Shown: positions 46,739 through 58,621, counted from the stretch's first letter. The stretch: 64,000 bases of DNA from Vespa crabro (GCF_910589235.1 NC_060955.1:4418501-4482500), one strand, 5' to 3'. Notes: generated by a model from the sequence alone, not told the origin. Program-made: numbers and translations.

Positions 46739-46748
46739 CTCTTTTTCA
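46709..46748. repeat. (CT)n microsatellite
   Basis: CT array followed by TTTTTTC. Confidence 0.95.
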
Positions 46749-46759
46749 AGTTTCATATC

Positions 46760-48330
46760 ATCTTCAAAGGCTTCCTTATTATTCGCAAGTTATAAAACGA
46801 GCAACACGACGATGATTAATGAAAAATCCGTTACTACGCCGTATACAGTTGAAGAAATATAAATTAAAAGTATAATCCAAGTTAGGAAGGACAACAAACT
46901 TTCTCTGTATCTCTCCTCGAGCTATTGTAACTTCTAAATACATTTTCTTCATATCCGCTTTTGGAACGAGCCATAATTATTATCCACATCTTAAAAGAGC
47001 TCTTCACTTTTTAATAAAGAATTTATATGAAATGATTTATAAAATCTCTAACATTTTAGGAATTTGTTTCTTTTTCTTTCTCTTTATTATTATTTATTTA
47101 TTTACTTGTTTATTTATTTCTGTTCTTTTTTATTTTTGAATATTAAACGCGTTCGGCATTAATTTATGATCTATTTATCTTCTTATAAGAAAATGTTGAT
47201 AAGGAAAAATATTTTACAATTTATTTGAACCATAATCAGACTTCGTCATATACATTAACAAATATGGCTACTCGTTGTATTTTATTGGCGAATTACAATT
47301 GATCGATCGTGCGTGTAAGCGATAATAGACGTAACGCGAGTGACAGAAAAGTCGATCGTAGTGTTAAGCATGACGTGGTCCATGACAGAGTGTACTGCCC
47401 GGTAGGGGGCAAGGAAAATGTCAATGGTCGTCGAGGGTTACGGCATGGCCACGGCCATGTTGGTTCATGGGGTTAATGGAATGGGGAGAGAGAAACGACG
47501 AGGGTAACGACGCGACGGGACCTCAGTGAACAATATGAATCGAACGACCGAGACTAATACCACGTTGTAAAGTTCAGTCTGCGAAGCTCTTGCTTTCGTT
47601 CTTGGTTCGAGGATTGCCCTATCAGAACTCATTCAATGTGTTCTGAAATTTACATATCGTTTACCTGCAAGCAATTTTCAGGTTGAATCGATTTATGTGC
47701 TTTTACTTCAATATATATATAAAATATATATATATATAAAATCATATAAAAACGATTTATATATTAAATATTAATATAAAAAATAATAATGTTAATTTAA
47801 CTTAATATAATAAATTTTATAAAAGAAGTTTAATTCAGAGTCATATATGTGTAACAAATTGTGTTATCATTTATAAAAATCTTTGATCTTAACAGTTTTT
47901 TTTTTATTAATAATTTAGGCAAATTACAAATTTTCTAATTTAAATATACATTTAAATTCTTTAACGATTAACTTTTCATTCGGGTACGTTCGAGAAGATA
48001 AATTGTTTGTTTATAAATATTTTACTTTTTTTTTTTAAATAATATTATAAACCATACTTCGAGATATCTATTACTGGGATCGTTGCCTTTCGAAGAAGAC
48101 TCCCGTTTCTTGCGATCTATATAAAGTACTACGTTATTACAAGTTAATGAACGGACATTCAATCTCTCTCTGTTCGATGCAAATTAGCTGTGTGTGCAAA
48201 GTAATTTAGCTATAAGCATCGTAATGAGGTTAATTACTTTGATTTAACGACGTATCGCTGCGCCATGCCTTGCCTTGGTACGATCTTCGATCGATACCGA
48301 TTTTATCGAATCGACATGCACCCTTTGTGC
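46760..48330. other. Non-coding stretch with a GC-moderate element at 47300-47640
   Basis: AT-rich except 47300-47640, which is complex and contains the CTCF-like site at 47399-47411 and the palindrome CATGGCCACGGCCATG near 47443-47458. No reading frame is supported. Confidence 0.5.
47399..47411 (+). promoter_or_regulatory. CTCF-like motif CCGGTAGGGGGCA
   Basis: Matches 12 of 13 positions of the animal CTCF core CCASYAGRGGGCR. It lies in a repeat-free patch of otherwise AT-rich DNA. Binding is a prediction only. Confidence 0.3.
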
Positions 48331-48335
48331 TTTTT

Positions 48336-48360
48336 CTTTTTTTTTTTTTTTTTTCTTTTT
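48336..48360. repeat. Poly-T tract
   Basis: T runs broken by single C. Confidence 0.95.
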
Positions 48361-48618
48361 TAATTATATTCTCAAAAGATCGATTTATTAAGAAATAAAT
48401 TAGATTTGTCTACGTCCAACTATAATTAACTTATTCGATCGTAATTTATTTCTACTTAGATGATTTTAATTTCATTCTTGATCGATTTATGGTTAAGCAA
48501 GATCCATGCCATGATGACTTTTAACATTAAAAGAAAAAATGAATTCTATATTCTCGCATGAATTTCCTTGTAAATATTCTAAAAGATAGACGATAATATT
48601 TTCAATATGTAAATATGG

Positions 48619-48664
<46 letters not shown>

Positions 48665-48682
48665 GTATATATATACATATAT
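48619..48682. repeat. (TA)n microsatellite
   Basis: TA array of about 40 bp then TATG and ATAC units. Confidence 0.95.
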
Positions 48683-48823
48683 ACACAAGAAGGGATTTTA
48701 ATATGAGTGTTCTGTCGAGCAGACGATGAGGACGAAGACGGTGAGCGCGTAATTTAATGTACTCCGAGTGGCTTCAAGGAGCCGAGTCCTTCCTCCTTAA
48801 GTCACGACAATAATTAGGGGACC

Positions 48824-48853
48824 TTCTTATAATAAGAATGCCTTATAATAAGG
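48824..48853. promoter_or_regulatory. Tandem pair of CTTATAATAAG palindromes
   Basis: TTCTTATAATAAGAA (48824-48838) and CCTTATAATAAGG (48841-48853) are both perfect odd-length palindromes sharing the same 11-bp core, two bases apart. The second resembles a stretched CArG box. Role unknown. Confidence 0.35.
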
Positions 48854-49074
48854 GAAGCCCTCTCTTCCTACCCTTCGTCCTTTCAACTTTCATCGTGTTT
48901 CCATTCCAATTTAGTACAATCGTATAAAAGCAGCCAACTGGTAATGATTTTCACAAATAATTGTTGACGATCATAATTAAATTTCGCAACAACGTAAATA
49001 TATAAATGTGCATATCATTGTCGTTGTCCATTTATTATGTACAGTTCACTCTGCTTTCCTTTTCATTCTTTCAC

Positions 49075-49075
49075 T

Positions 49076-49130
<55 letters not shown>

Positions 49131-49200
49131 TGTCTCCCTCTCTATCTGTCTCCATCTTTCCTTTTTCTCCATCTCTACCCCTCTTTCTTTCTCATTATAT
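49075..49200. repeat. Polypyrimidine (CT)n tract
   Basis: CT array at 49080-49126, then CCCTCTGTC and TTTTCTCC units. Confidence 0.95.
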
Positions 49201-49269
49201 TCCTTTTTACTTCTCAAGCCCTTCGTCGCTCTTGGCCCTTTTAATCTTTCCCCTATTGCTTCCTATTTC

Positions 49270-50400
49270 TTTTAATTAATCGTTAAATCTTATTCCTTCC
49301 CATAATCGAATACTATATTTCGAGTAAATGAGCCAATATAAAAAAGATATTAATTTTGAGACATGTGAATTTTTTTGCATCGTATAAAGCATATAAAATT
49401 TTGTCGTTAAGTAGATGATAATAATTCTCTTCGCTAAACTTCCTTTTCGAATATTTATTTGATCGGGGAGAAGGGGCAAGAAGGAAGAAGTAAGAAATCG
49501 CGTGCATTTACTGAACTACAAGGAAAGAGGGCGACAAAATATGTATATGTCGTAAATGTATGAGAAATACAAATCTTCCGACTATATCCGTAGGAAGTTA
49601 GCATTAATAATTCAAATCATAACTGCCGTTGATGTCAGCATCTACTTTAGACTGAAGAAATGGCTTTGACTTAAGGAAGTATATTACGCAATCCAAAGGA
49701 AAATTATTTGAACTATCGTAAAGAAGAATGATTGCAATTATAACAGTTTAATAAAAAAAAAAAGTTAATAATTCTTTCTCTTATAAAAATCCACCCGGTT
49801 AAATAAATGTTTTCTATAAGAAATCTGTTATCTCGCTTTGAACTCAAATATTTCATAAACTTAGAAAGACGACCGGTGAAAGTGTTCATACGATCCTTAA
49901 ATCAAGAAGCTTGAAAATGTTTCCAACGTCGCGGTATGTCTACTCTCCTGCCTGATTTATTACGTAGTCTCTGCATTCATTCCCTTTAGGTGGCCTTCAC
50001 TCCCGTGTCATACGAGGGGTTGTCACGTAAAACATATTGGCACGTTATTAAATTCTTGTCTAATATGCCGGAATAATGGCCCTACAGGTTCTACTGAAAA
50101 ATGAGAAAGTCTAACCAGTTTCATAAAATCATGAGAAATCGTGAAAATCGTTTAGCCACGATAACATTATATTAAACGTTATATATAATTACGCGATTGT
50201 ATTAATAATTCATGAATATTGTTGATATAACTAATTAATTAATTCACTACAAGCAGAATCATAATTTAACAGTAGTCCGTTACGATATACGTTAAAATAT
50301 GGAAACTCAGAATAATACAAAATTTCATAATATTATTATTACAGTCGAAATATACCAATGTTCTCGGTGGGAAACGAAACTTATATTTTTGTTTTGTTTT
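49270..50400. other. AT-rich non-coding stretch
   Basis: No supported exon; a short poly-A run is at 49752-49763. Confidence 0.55.
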
Positions 50401-50403
50401 CAT

Positions 50404-50451
50404 TTCTTTTTTCTCTTGTTCTCTTTCTTTTTTTTTTTTTTTTTTCTTTTA
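50404..50451. repeat. Poly-T/TTC tract
   Basis: T-rich for about 48 bp. Confidence 0.95.
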
Positions 50452-50689
50452 ATCATTACAGTTTTATTCCATAATGGAAAATATCAATATACGCCACTCG
50501 GCGATAATGTTTATGCGTATCGAAGCCAATGATGTCATTGTTTTCGTTGCTATTTAAACATTGCTAATTATTTAAACGAAAACTCCAATTCAACTCTATA
50601 TAATAAAAGGATATAATTCGAAAAGAGCGAAAACTCGCGCCATTCTAAAAGAGAATATCATAATAGCACGATACGAAATTGTATTTCCT

Positions 50690-50960
50690 TAATGGATCAC
50701 GCAATAGTTTCCGTTCTTGAACTCGAATGATTCATTCCATGCATCGGACAAATTAATGTCCCTGCTGTCAACGGACAATGTAGTTCAAACATCCGGAAGT
50801 TAATAGCACGCCGATAACCCTCGACTGTCCTGTCTCTACTTAGAGGACTACCGATGCATGCCAACGTCACGCATCCATGATTAATCTCTTTTGCAACGAA
50901 ATGCATTTTATAATCGACCCCTTTGTACGGCCTAATTGACATCCTAATCGATCCCGTTTC
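50690..50960. other. Possible conserved non-coding element
   Basis: GC-moderate, repeat-free. A minus frame of 81 codons is open but shows no family. GATGCATGC and CAAATTAATG words suggest a regulatory patch. Compositional inference. Confidence 0.25.
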
Positions 50961-51029
50961 AAACGGGACGAACGAGTTTTCGTCAAAAAAATTCCATCGA
51001 CTTCGTTCGTTGCGAACGGATCGATCAAT

Positions 51030-51110
51030 ATCGTTTTTCTTTTTTCTATTTCACTTTCTTTTTTTTTCTTTTTTTTTTTCTCTCTTTTTTCTTTTCTTTT
51101 TTTCTCTTCT
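51030..51110. repeat. Polypyrimidine T/TTC tract
   Basis: T-rich with CT interruptions. Confidence 0.9.
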
Positions 51111-51119
51111 CATGCAATT

Positions 51120-51695
51120 CGTTATCGCTGATAGTGAAATTAAAAGGTGCGCGAAGATTTTCTCCACGTCTATGAAATTTCATGGAAATCTATTCTAATT
51201 CTCTAAAAAGGAACGTTAATCAATGCAACCTCCTTCTTCACTTCTCGATTTGATTGAATCTTATTCATGATCGAGTGAGTCACTCGAGTTCTCAGACAAA
51301 CACTTCTCTCGATCCTGTCGGGGAGAACAAATAAAGCGTGAAAGGCAAGAACCAACATTTCGATGGTCGTAGTCATTCGAATAGAAGAGAAGAGAAGAGA
51401 AGAGATGCTTTTGTAGACGCATCAATCGGTCGATGACTGCTCCGTTACGCTCTATTACGATAGCAAATAGCGTTGGCGTTTAAAGTCAAAGCTCTCTCAC
51501 AAGCGGTTCTTGTCTTTTCAAGAGACATACGTCTCTCTATAGATTTCTACATCTAAGCATTCATAAATCATATATAATAATTTTATTATTTCTTTTTCAA
51601 TCCATACTGATTATACATTTTTTAATTCTTATCAAATTAATGATTATTCTATTATATTATATATAGTACGCTTTCTGTGCTCATTTCTCTAACAC
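51120..51695. other. Non-coding stretch with (AGAAG)n patch
   Basis: AGAAGAGAAG units at 51383-51403; otherwise nothing recognised. Confidence 0.5.
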
Positions 51696-51702
51696 TCAGT
51701 AT

Positions 51703-51731
51703 ATGTGTATGTGTGTGTGTGTGTGTGTGTT
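51703..51731. repeat. (GT)n microsatellite
   Basis: About 10-13 GT units. Confidence 0.95.
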
Positions 51732-51739
51732 CAACAAGG

Positions 51740-52255
51740 TAACAACCACTAATAAAAGCTATGTATTGAAACCTACCGGTTCACTCCATCATACTGTATC
51801 CATCATACAGTTTCATATCGTATTCACCTTATCCACATCCTACATTCCTCTTCTTCGACAAATCACATACGTTCGTGATATAACAAGAAGGTATGTATCG
51901 CGGGGGTGGTCCATGAGTACCGCGAAAGCAACACATAGAAAGATGGAATGTAAAATTTCGAAGCTTATCTGTCATCCAGCGAGGTTACATCCACCGATGC
52001 GGAAATCCATCTCCATTAGAGGTCGCTGGCTTATTCCCATGGCAACCTGGTCCCCACAGGCTAGCCCCGTAAGGTTATCTATTATCCTTGAAAATGTACA
52101 ACCACAAGGGTAAGGCGTAAACATATGTGTATGACGAAACGTCTATGTGCAACTATGTACATAGATGTATACGTGGATGTATATAGAAGCGCGTGCATAT
52201 CCCCTTGTAACGTTTAATACTTGCAGGCAGGAGGGCGTGCAATATCTGATACATC
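51740..52255. other. Complex stretch, coding not supported
   Basis: A + frame of 136 codons spans 51703-52113. A possible exon within it at 51810-51887 (acceptor catcatacag, donor AAG|GTATGT) reads FHIVFTLSTSYIPLLRQITY, but no family is recognised and the acceptor is poor. Confidence 0.3.
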
Positions 52256-52267
52256 CGTTAATCGGAT

Positions 52268-52270
<3 letters not shown>

Positions 52271-52303
<33 letters not shown>

Positions 52304-52338
52304 TGAGACAGAGACAGAGAGACAGAGACAGAGAACAT

Positions 52339-52382
<44 letters not shown>

Positions 52383-52385
52383 AGG
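52271..52385. repeat. (CTG)10 next to (GA)n
   Basis: Ten perfect CTG units at 52271-52300, then CAGAGA and GA repeats to 52385. Confidence 0.95.
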
Positions 52386-52734
52386 ATAGGAAAGTGTATA
52401 GAATCCACAGAATACTTCGAAAAGTATGCAAACGAGGTGAGGCACAGGGATTTACATCAAATGTCCGTAGGAGCTACGGTGTAAAAATAGATTTACACGG
52501 AAACGAGATACGAGAGAGATCGACCGATCGAATCGTTTTATTTATTAGCTCTCTTGTGCCTCCGTGAACGTTGACCACCACGAACTATCAAATGAAACTC
52601 GCGAGAGCCTCCAATCGTTTCCACGTCGCAATGATGTATTGTAAAACTTTGTTCGAGTGTTGAAAATTTCCAGTTACATTGATAAACAATGAACGCCATT
52701 CGGTAAAATCTGATTTGCAAATCTTGTCGATGCT

Positions 52735-52812
52735 CTCTTTCTCTCTCTCTCTCTCTCTCACACACGCACATACACATACATACACACATTCACTTACTCA
52801 CTCACTCTCTCA
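52735..52812. repeat. (CT)n, (CA)n, (CACT)n compound repeat
   Basis: CT array, then CACACA and ACATACA, then CACTCACT units. Confidence 0.95.
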
Positions 52813-52819
52813 CTCGTTC

Positions 52820-53280
52820 TTAAGAATTTGAAAGTGGTAAATCCACGTAGTTCGTTACTATTCCTGTAATGGAAATGTGCGGTTCTCTTCGTTCTTTATT
52901 TATAATTGCAAAAGGATAAATTGAAAAAGGATATAAAATTTTCTTTCATCTTTTTTCTTTTCTATTCTAATCTTTGTATAAATTTATCTTAGTCTTTTCA
53001 GATATCGACATTGTAAAAATATAAAATAATATGCTCGTAAAGGAAAAACTTTTCTCAGAAAAATTATCGACGAAAAATTGTCGTCGTAATATTATGAAAA
53101 TTATAATCAATCCAAAGTTAGAAAGAAGACAGGGAAGAAGAAAAGTCAAAGTCACGTTTAAGTTATTAAAATATTTTTATTTCATTTTACGTAGGTGATA
53201 TGATCGTAGCATTTTTATTTTTCTAAAAATTTCTTTCCCGCAATCGTCGTATCTTCGACATGATTTAATGTCAATACGGA
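52820..53280. other. AT-rich non-coding stretch
   Basis: Nothing recognised. Confidence 0.55.
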
Positions 53281-53285
53281 TCTAT

Positions 53286-53287
<2 letters not shown>

Positions 53288-53336
<49 letters not shown>
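53288..53336. repeat. (TA)n microsatellite
   Basis: About 48 bp of TA. Confidence 0.95.
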
Positions 53337-53337
<1 letters not shown>

Positions 53338-53339
53338 CT

Positions 53340-54070
53340 GTTTTATTGCAGTTCTCACACACAACGATAAAATGTGGACATTTTCTTATTTCGAAATGTT
53401 TCGTTCGATATTTCAAAATTATAATAAAGTTTCGCTCTAGAGTCGATCGAAATTTCGATACAATAGATTACAAGTATCCGACAAGAAATTCAATAAATAA
53501 TTCAACATTCGAATGTTTATAAAACGAGTTACCGTATCTTTATGAAAAAAAAAAAGATTAACTATTGTTATCTCCAAAAATGTTTTTTAAAATTTTACCC
53601 TAACACACTTTTACATCAATAAACAAGAAATATATTCAGGTGGTACCATTTTAATGCTACATCCCGTATATCCTAGAGCCTCATAAAATTCACGTTCCCT
53701 CTATCCCACGTTTCTTCTTCCTCTCCTTCGTGTGGTTTCGCATTGTATAATTTGAGCGACTTCCACAGCATGTCCGGATACTCGCGACGATCTTTTCGCG
53801 ATGCTCATAACGTTAATACTCGTAGAAAATGCGTATTCACCGCATTTTCTCGCTCGCGTGTACCTACTTCCTGCAACACAAAAAATATAGAAGAAAGAGA
53901 GGGAGAAAAAGAAAAGAAAAAAAAAAAACAAGTAAAATGGGAGCGGTTGAAAGGAAGGCCCTATTCTCGAACGCATTAAAGCGAACTTCATACGCGGAGA
54001 GCCGACAGAACGAGTGGTTTCGTTACGTCTCGTGTGCGTTTTCCCTTCCGCAGTTTTCTCTCTGTCTCTT
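53340..54070. other. Non-coding stretch, coding not supported
   Basis: An AAAAG-rich tract at 53890-53932 and several overlapping short frames. Confidence 0.45.
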
Positions 54071-54077
54071 TCCATCA

Positions 54078-54086
54078 CTCTCTCTC

Positions 54087-54127
<41 letters not shown>
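54078..54127. repeat. (CT)n microsatellite
   Basis: CT array with CCCTCT interruption. Confidence 0.95.
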
Positions 54128-54129
<2 letters not shown>

Positions 54130-54299
54130 TGGTATGAACACGATGTGAAAGGAAAAGCCCGTATAACTTTCACTTACGCTCGTTGGCTATTTTCCGCTGA
54201 AAAACGAAACTGCGGCCAGACATTGAATCTCACTGGCCATTCAAGGTTATCGCAGCTGATAAAGCGTTTATGCCACTTCGAATACGGAAAAGAGAGATC

Positions 54300-55280
54300 A
54301 GCTTGAACTACCACATATTTCCTATGTCTACTACGTCAAATTGAATGAGATACTTTTCAAATCGTGCATACGTTTTTTCGCTTTTACCTCATTCACTTGT
54401 TTTCGTAAGATCTATTATACATTTGCCGATGGTTGATTTAGATTCCATTTAAATGAATAAACATGTATTAATTCTTTGATCTTATCGATAATACAGTAAT
54501 CAGATTTTATTCAAGTTTTAAATAAAACTTATGGGTCCTATAAACGAGGCAAAAGATTATAGGATCATTTGAAATTGATTTATCAGTAAACCTTGACCTA
54601 TTGTAATAAGAGATAATGCCTCAAGGACATAAAGTCATACGGACTAGAATCGTTTCATTTAATTGGTTTTCTCGCATTCCACTTCGATGATTCGAGCTTT
54701 TCAAAAGTAGAATTTACGAGCAGCTTTAGGGTGAACGTTCGGAAGGTATATTCCAGATTTCAAAGGTCTTTAAGATTGCCTTCGACCATTAGTTGATCAG
54801 TGAATTACCGATCAACCATTGAATCGTTTTCTCTCTCGATCCTAAAACCCGCTTTCATGCGATTTTCAGATGCACTCCGCTCTGAATGCGAATATTTGAA
54901 TAGCCAACTTGGCCGTACCAAATCCGCCTGATAAATTTTCGACCGAATCGAAGTTAACGTAGTTTTCGGTGCTTGGAATTCACGGGCACTCGTTAGAAGT
55001 GCCCACGGAATCGCTCGAACATTTCGAAAATTATAACTTTTGTCTTCTCTCGCGTTTATACGTTTACTCCGTAGGAAACTGGCTAGTTGTTATACTCAAA
55101 CTAGTTAATTGAGTAAGAAGCAATTTTTCTTTTTTAGTTCCGAAATTTACAAAAGTTTAGTTTTAGTTTTGAAATTAACAAAACAATAAGGTTTCTAAGG
55201 GAGAATTAATCAAAGATATGGAAGAATACTTAAATATAACAGAATATATAATGATAATGAGAAACTTTGTGGAAGTAATT
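54300..55280. other. Non-coding stretch with hairpin at 54984-55004
   Basis: Mostly AT-rich; 54840-55030 is GC-moderate and contains GGGCACT/AGTGCCC, a 7-bp perfect stem with a 7-nt loop. Confidence 0.5.
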
Positions 55281-55289
55281 TTAATAGAG

Positions 55290-55338
55290 AAAAAAAAAAA
55301 ATAAAAAAAAGAAAGAAAAAAAGAAAGAAAGAAAGACA
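55290..55338. repeat. A-rich/(AAAG)n tract
   Basis: Poly-A followed by GAAAGAAA units. Confidence 0.95.
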
Positions 55339-55470
55339 AACCGGCCAATAAATTCACAAACACGTGGACAAAGATAATGCAGGCCGTCCGCATTAAATTA
55401 AAATCCCTCTTGGTAACTCCCTCGATAATAATGATCTTCGAATGATATTTTGTATATCATTGTGACTCAC

Positions 55471-55510
55471 CGATAATCATAATGCTCGTACTATGCCTTT
55501 TACGATCCAT
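55471..55510 (-). CDS. Possible first coding exon (start codon to donor), minus strand
   Basis: Seen on the minus strand: an ATG in good context (A at -3, G at +4) opens 13 codons, MDRKRHSTSIMII, and runs into the donor ATCG|GTGAGT. The stretch is very short, so chance is a serious alternative. No promoter motif or partner exon is evident. Confidence 0.13.
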
Positions 55511-55519
55511 TCTCGAGGA

Positions 55520-56150
55520 TTTTATGATACGGGACTCTTCGATAAAACGATTTTACGAACTTCGAATATAACATATATAGTCTTGTCTATCCCTATGATA
55601 GCATATGATTTTGTTGAGCGAATTAGAAGGATTCATTTCTACTCACATTTTTTGTTTTGTTTTGTTTTTATCGAATGTTATTATTAATGAAACGATTTAC
55701 ATATAAACAAAAGAATTATATTAAAATCGAAACAATTCGTTATAAATTTTCTATATTTTCTTTTGATTTATTTATTTATTTTTTTTTTCTTTTTTCAATC
55801 AATAAAATCGTTTATCCGCTTGATTAACACTTTGAGGAAGAAAAAAGAAAACAAAAAGAACGGAGTTCTGCAAGTCATCATCGAAGAATCTCTCTCCATC
55901 CAGAAAGCCAATTCTAGTATCTCGGTTAACTCGCGTGAACCGCCAGCATCCTAAGTGAGAGAAACGGTAAAGAGTCGGTGCAGTTGCCTGCAGACGACAA
56001 ACCAATTAATTTCTCATTTCAATTCGTTCGACTCTCTCGTTGAACGAGATTCAGGTAGAAACGACGACGATTCTCTGCGTCTTCCTGTCCGGACGCGCAC
56101 AATCATCGACCACTTGCAGCAAGAGAAGACGGAATAGGGAATGGAGAGGA
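55520..56150. other. Non-coding stretch, coding not supported
   Basis: A short T-rich run at 55778-55796 and a GC-moderate patch at 55880-56140 with a possible GATTCAG|GTAGAA donor near 56055 but a weak acceptor. Confidence 0.4.
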
Positions 56151-56157
56151 TAACAGT

Positions 56158-56352
56158 AAGAGAGACAGAGAGAAAGAGAGGAAAAAAAAAGACTAAATCG
56201 AGCGAGTGTCAGTTTATGCAGATGTGGGTGAGCAGTGAGGCAAATGGGTAAAGGGAGAAGAACGACACGTACTGAGGGATGAGTAAAAAACAAAAAAAAA
56301 AAAAAGAAAAAAAAAGAAAGAGAGAGAAGAAGAAGAAAAAAAAAAAAGAATT
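56158..56352. repeat. Purine tracts (GA, A-rich, AAG)
   Basis: GAGAGACAGAGAGAAAG at 56158-56180 and a longer A/G tract at 56284-56350. Confidence 0.85.
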
Positions 56353-56399
56353 TGAACGATGTTGCCTGGAAGAAAAAAAATATTCTACCATGCTCATCT

Positions 56400-56890
56400 C
56401 CATTTCAAGGATCTTTCAACTAGAAATACTAGCCTCTGAGTAATAATGATTACGAATATGTTTCTAGAATTTTTCATTTCTGTTGCAATGAAATGCATCA
56501 TATTTTAAAAAATTATCTTTCGTGTCGTTTATAAATTTTTTTACTCATTTAAAACTGATATTAAAGTGAAATTTCGTGATCACATGTGATCTTCCAAATG
56601 GATCTTCATCGATAATCATAACGTTTAGCGATTTATTATCGATACAGTAATAGTATTGTTAAAATCTATTTTCATTATTCCCTGATATCTAATCCATTTC
56701 TAACTATATGACGTATTCCATAACTAACTTCCACCTTCGAGAAATATCCTGTTACATCTTTTAAAGGTGATAGTCGATAGGAAAGCACGTACGCGACCAG
56801 AGTCCTATCCAGAAGGTTTTCCGATCACGTCAAGAGCCCATTCGGGGTTGTAACCGATGCATTTAATGCTCGTACACACCAACCATACTA
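56400..56890. other. Non-coding stretch, nothing recognised
   Basis: AT-rich to about 56760, then GC-moderate with no exon signal. Confidence 0.5.
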
Positions 56891-56899
56891 CCAATGATT

Positions 56900-57000
56900 C
56901 TCTTTCTTTCTCTCACCCCCCTCTCCTTTTTTCTTTTTATCTCTTTCTTTCTCTCTTCCCTTTCATTCTTCCTCTTTCTCTTCTCGTCTTTTTTTCTCAC
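56900..57000. repeat. Polypyrimidine tract
   Basis: CT/TTC-rich for about 100 bp with few purines. Confidence 0.85.
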
Positions 57001-57722
57001 TCCATTTTACCTTCGTCTACGTCGATTCTCTCTGCCGACGCGACTCACTCAGCAATTTTTTAATCACCCTCGGTGAACAAAGCTAGCAACACTATGGGTG
57101 CCCCCGAAATGGGTGCCGAGGACTTCTCTTTTCGTCTCGAACATCGTTGTGATGGTTTCTAGCTCAATAGCAGTCTTATTGGAGAATGTCGTGATCGACT
57201 ATGACATTGCTAACAACGAGCCTAAACCATGGGTGGTGTCCTTTCTCTTCAAAATAAAAGAGAATATTAGACTTCTTCATTTAAAAAAAAAAAAAAGTAC
57301 TTCCTACGTTACAAGTAGATATAATTATATCGTTGATCTTTTATCATATTCCATGTAATAGGTTCATCGATCTTAATGAGATGTTGAAACAATGATCTAT
57401 AGGTATTTTTATGTATATACACGCAATAGATATACTACTCTTTCTCTTTCCCTTTCTCTTTATCTTTGTCCTTCGTTTCATGACGCACACCGACAACATT
57501 TTCATTCTCACACGGCTCACTTTGCCAACTTTTCAATTTTCGAAATTAGACGACCGCTCGAAAAGCTTCTACTTGCACGATACTACCTTTTCTCCCACGT
57601 TGAGAAGTCATCCCCCTTCTTTCTACTCTATCTTCCCTTTTTCTTTCTCCACGTCCAAACAATGGCAAACTCGAAGGAAGAACAACGCCGTCGTGGCTTT
57701 GTCTCTGAGCGCCCGGTACGTA

Positions 57723-57955
57723 TTTTTCTTTTTTCCCTTTTTATTTATTTATTTTCTTTTTTTTCTGTTTTATTATTATTTTTTTTTTTATTTCCTTTTT
57801 ACTCTTTATTTTTTTTCTACCTTTTTTTATTATTCCTTGTTTTTTCTTTTTTTTCTTTTTATTTTAAAGAAACATCTCGCAGAAAAGTTACTTTCCTTTC
57901 TCCAATTCTTTCGTATATTCTTGGATACAAAAAAAAAAAAAAAAAAAAAAAAAAA
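57723..57955. repeat. T-rich tract then poly-A
   Basis: T/TTC/TTA-rich for about 150 bp and A26 at about 57930-57955; it creates Phe-rich frames that are not genes. Confidence 0.95.
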
Positions 57956-57959
57956 CTAA

Positions 57960-58340
57960 TCCGATTTTTATTAAATTTACTCGAATTCGATTAACGTTTT
58001 TAATTATTTCACAAAATAGTCGAAAAACTCAAACGTAATCATTTTATTCGATATTTAATTCGGCATTTATTCAAACGCCAGAGAAATTAATTTCTATCAA
58101 TGAGAGAGAAGCTCGCCGTTGAATAGACAGTTGACAAAAGACAGAGAATAATACGTTTCACCTCGAATAACAGGCGTCCGTTCGGTAATCGAATCTCCGA
58201 TCCTCCGCATATTTGCATGGCACACTCTCTCGTTGGGAACGATGTTATTCCATCTCGAGCAATTAAATCGATCGAATACATTAATTAATTCTCGCACGCA
58301 CACTTCGATCGCCTATATGACGTCGTCCGTTTTGTTTCAG
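57960..58340 (+). other. Probable intron upstream of the PTB exon
   Basis: Lies directly 5' of the PTB exon and ends in its acceptor. It includes a GC-moderate patch with an exact POU octamer ATTTGCAT at 58211-58218. Confidence 0.4.
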
Positions 58341-58415
58341 TACAGCGATCGGTCCACGCCTGTTCTCCTGATAGTCTCGCTTGCGGGGATCAAAGTATGC
58401 AGTCCAGATGGAAAA
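58341..58415 (+). CDS. Internal exon of a PTB/PID-domain adaptor protein (partial gene)
   Basis: Seen: a 75-nt exon of exactly 25 codons, phase 0 at both ends, bounded by a strong acceptor (pyrimidine-rich, ending ttttgtttcag) and a consensus donor (gaaaa|gtgagt). It encodes YSDRSTPVLLIVS followed by LAGIKVCSPDGK. Family knowledge: Shc, Dab, Numb and SH2D5-type PTB domains carry a strand pair of the form PVxLxVSxxGIxVxxxxGK, and PTB domains bind NPxY-type peptides at the inner face of the membrane to assemble signalling or endocytic complexes. Inference: this is the central beta-strand pair of such a domain. The first PTB strand (usually YLG-S) and the following HxxxxISY segment are not recognisable nearby, so flanking exons must lie across long introns or outside the window. 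The frame stays open upstream of the acceptor back to about 58152, but that part is not PTB-like. I am confident of the exon, less of the family, and cannot name the gene. Confidence 0.55.
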
Positions 58416-58621
58416 GTGAGTACGGATCAGAAATATATAAGTGTATCTTATGATATATAGATATATCTACATTGTGATCGTAGATTTAACATATGCGTTA
58501 AAACGATCCTAACAAAAATTTCTTATGACAAGAAAATCTTAACTCGATCGATTGCACAGATGTTTATGACAATTCGTTTACGATCGTAGCATAACTTTTT
58601 ATTGCTATAATAAAAGAAGAA

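Noticed and set aside
54182..54345. Minus frame with WHKRFISCDNLEWPVRF ending at a GTAAGT donor near 54170
   Set aside because: No convincing acceptor and no recognised family; kept only as a note.
57094..57162. Short + frame MGAPEMGAEDFSFRLEHRCDGF resembling the GAEDFSF motif of M20 peptidases
   Set aside because: It is closed by a stop after 22 codons, has no splice sites and no other M20 motif nearby.
57662..57715. Frame MANSKEEQRRRGFVSERP ending at a GTACGT donor in phase 0, joinable to the PTB exon
   Set aside because: It does not supply the missing first PTB strand, and the ATG follows a pyrimidine tract with no first-exon evidence.
57392..57994. Two long overlapping + frames of about 200 codons
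   Set aside because: Both are driven by T-rich low-complexity DNA (Phe/Leu/Tyr runs) and end in poly-Lys.
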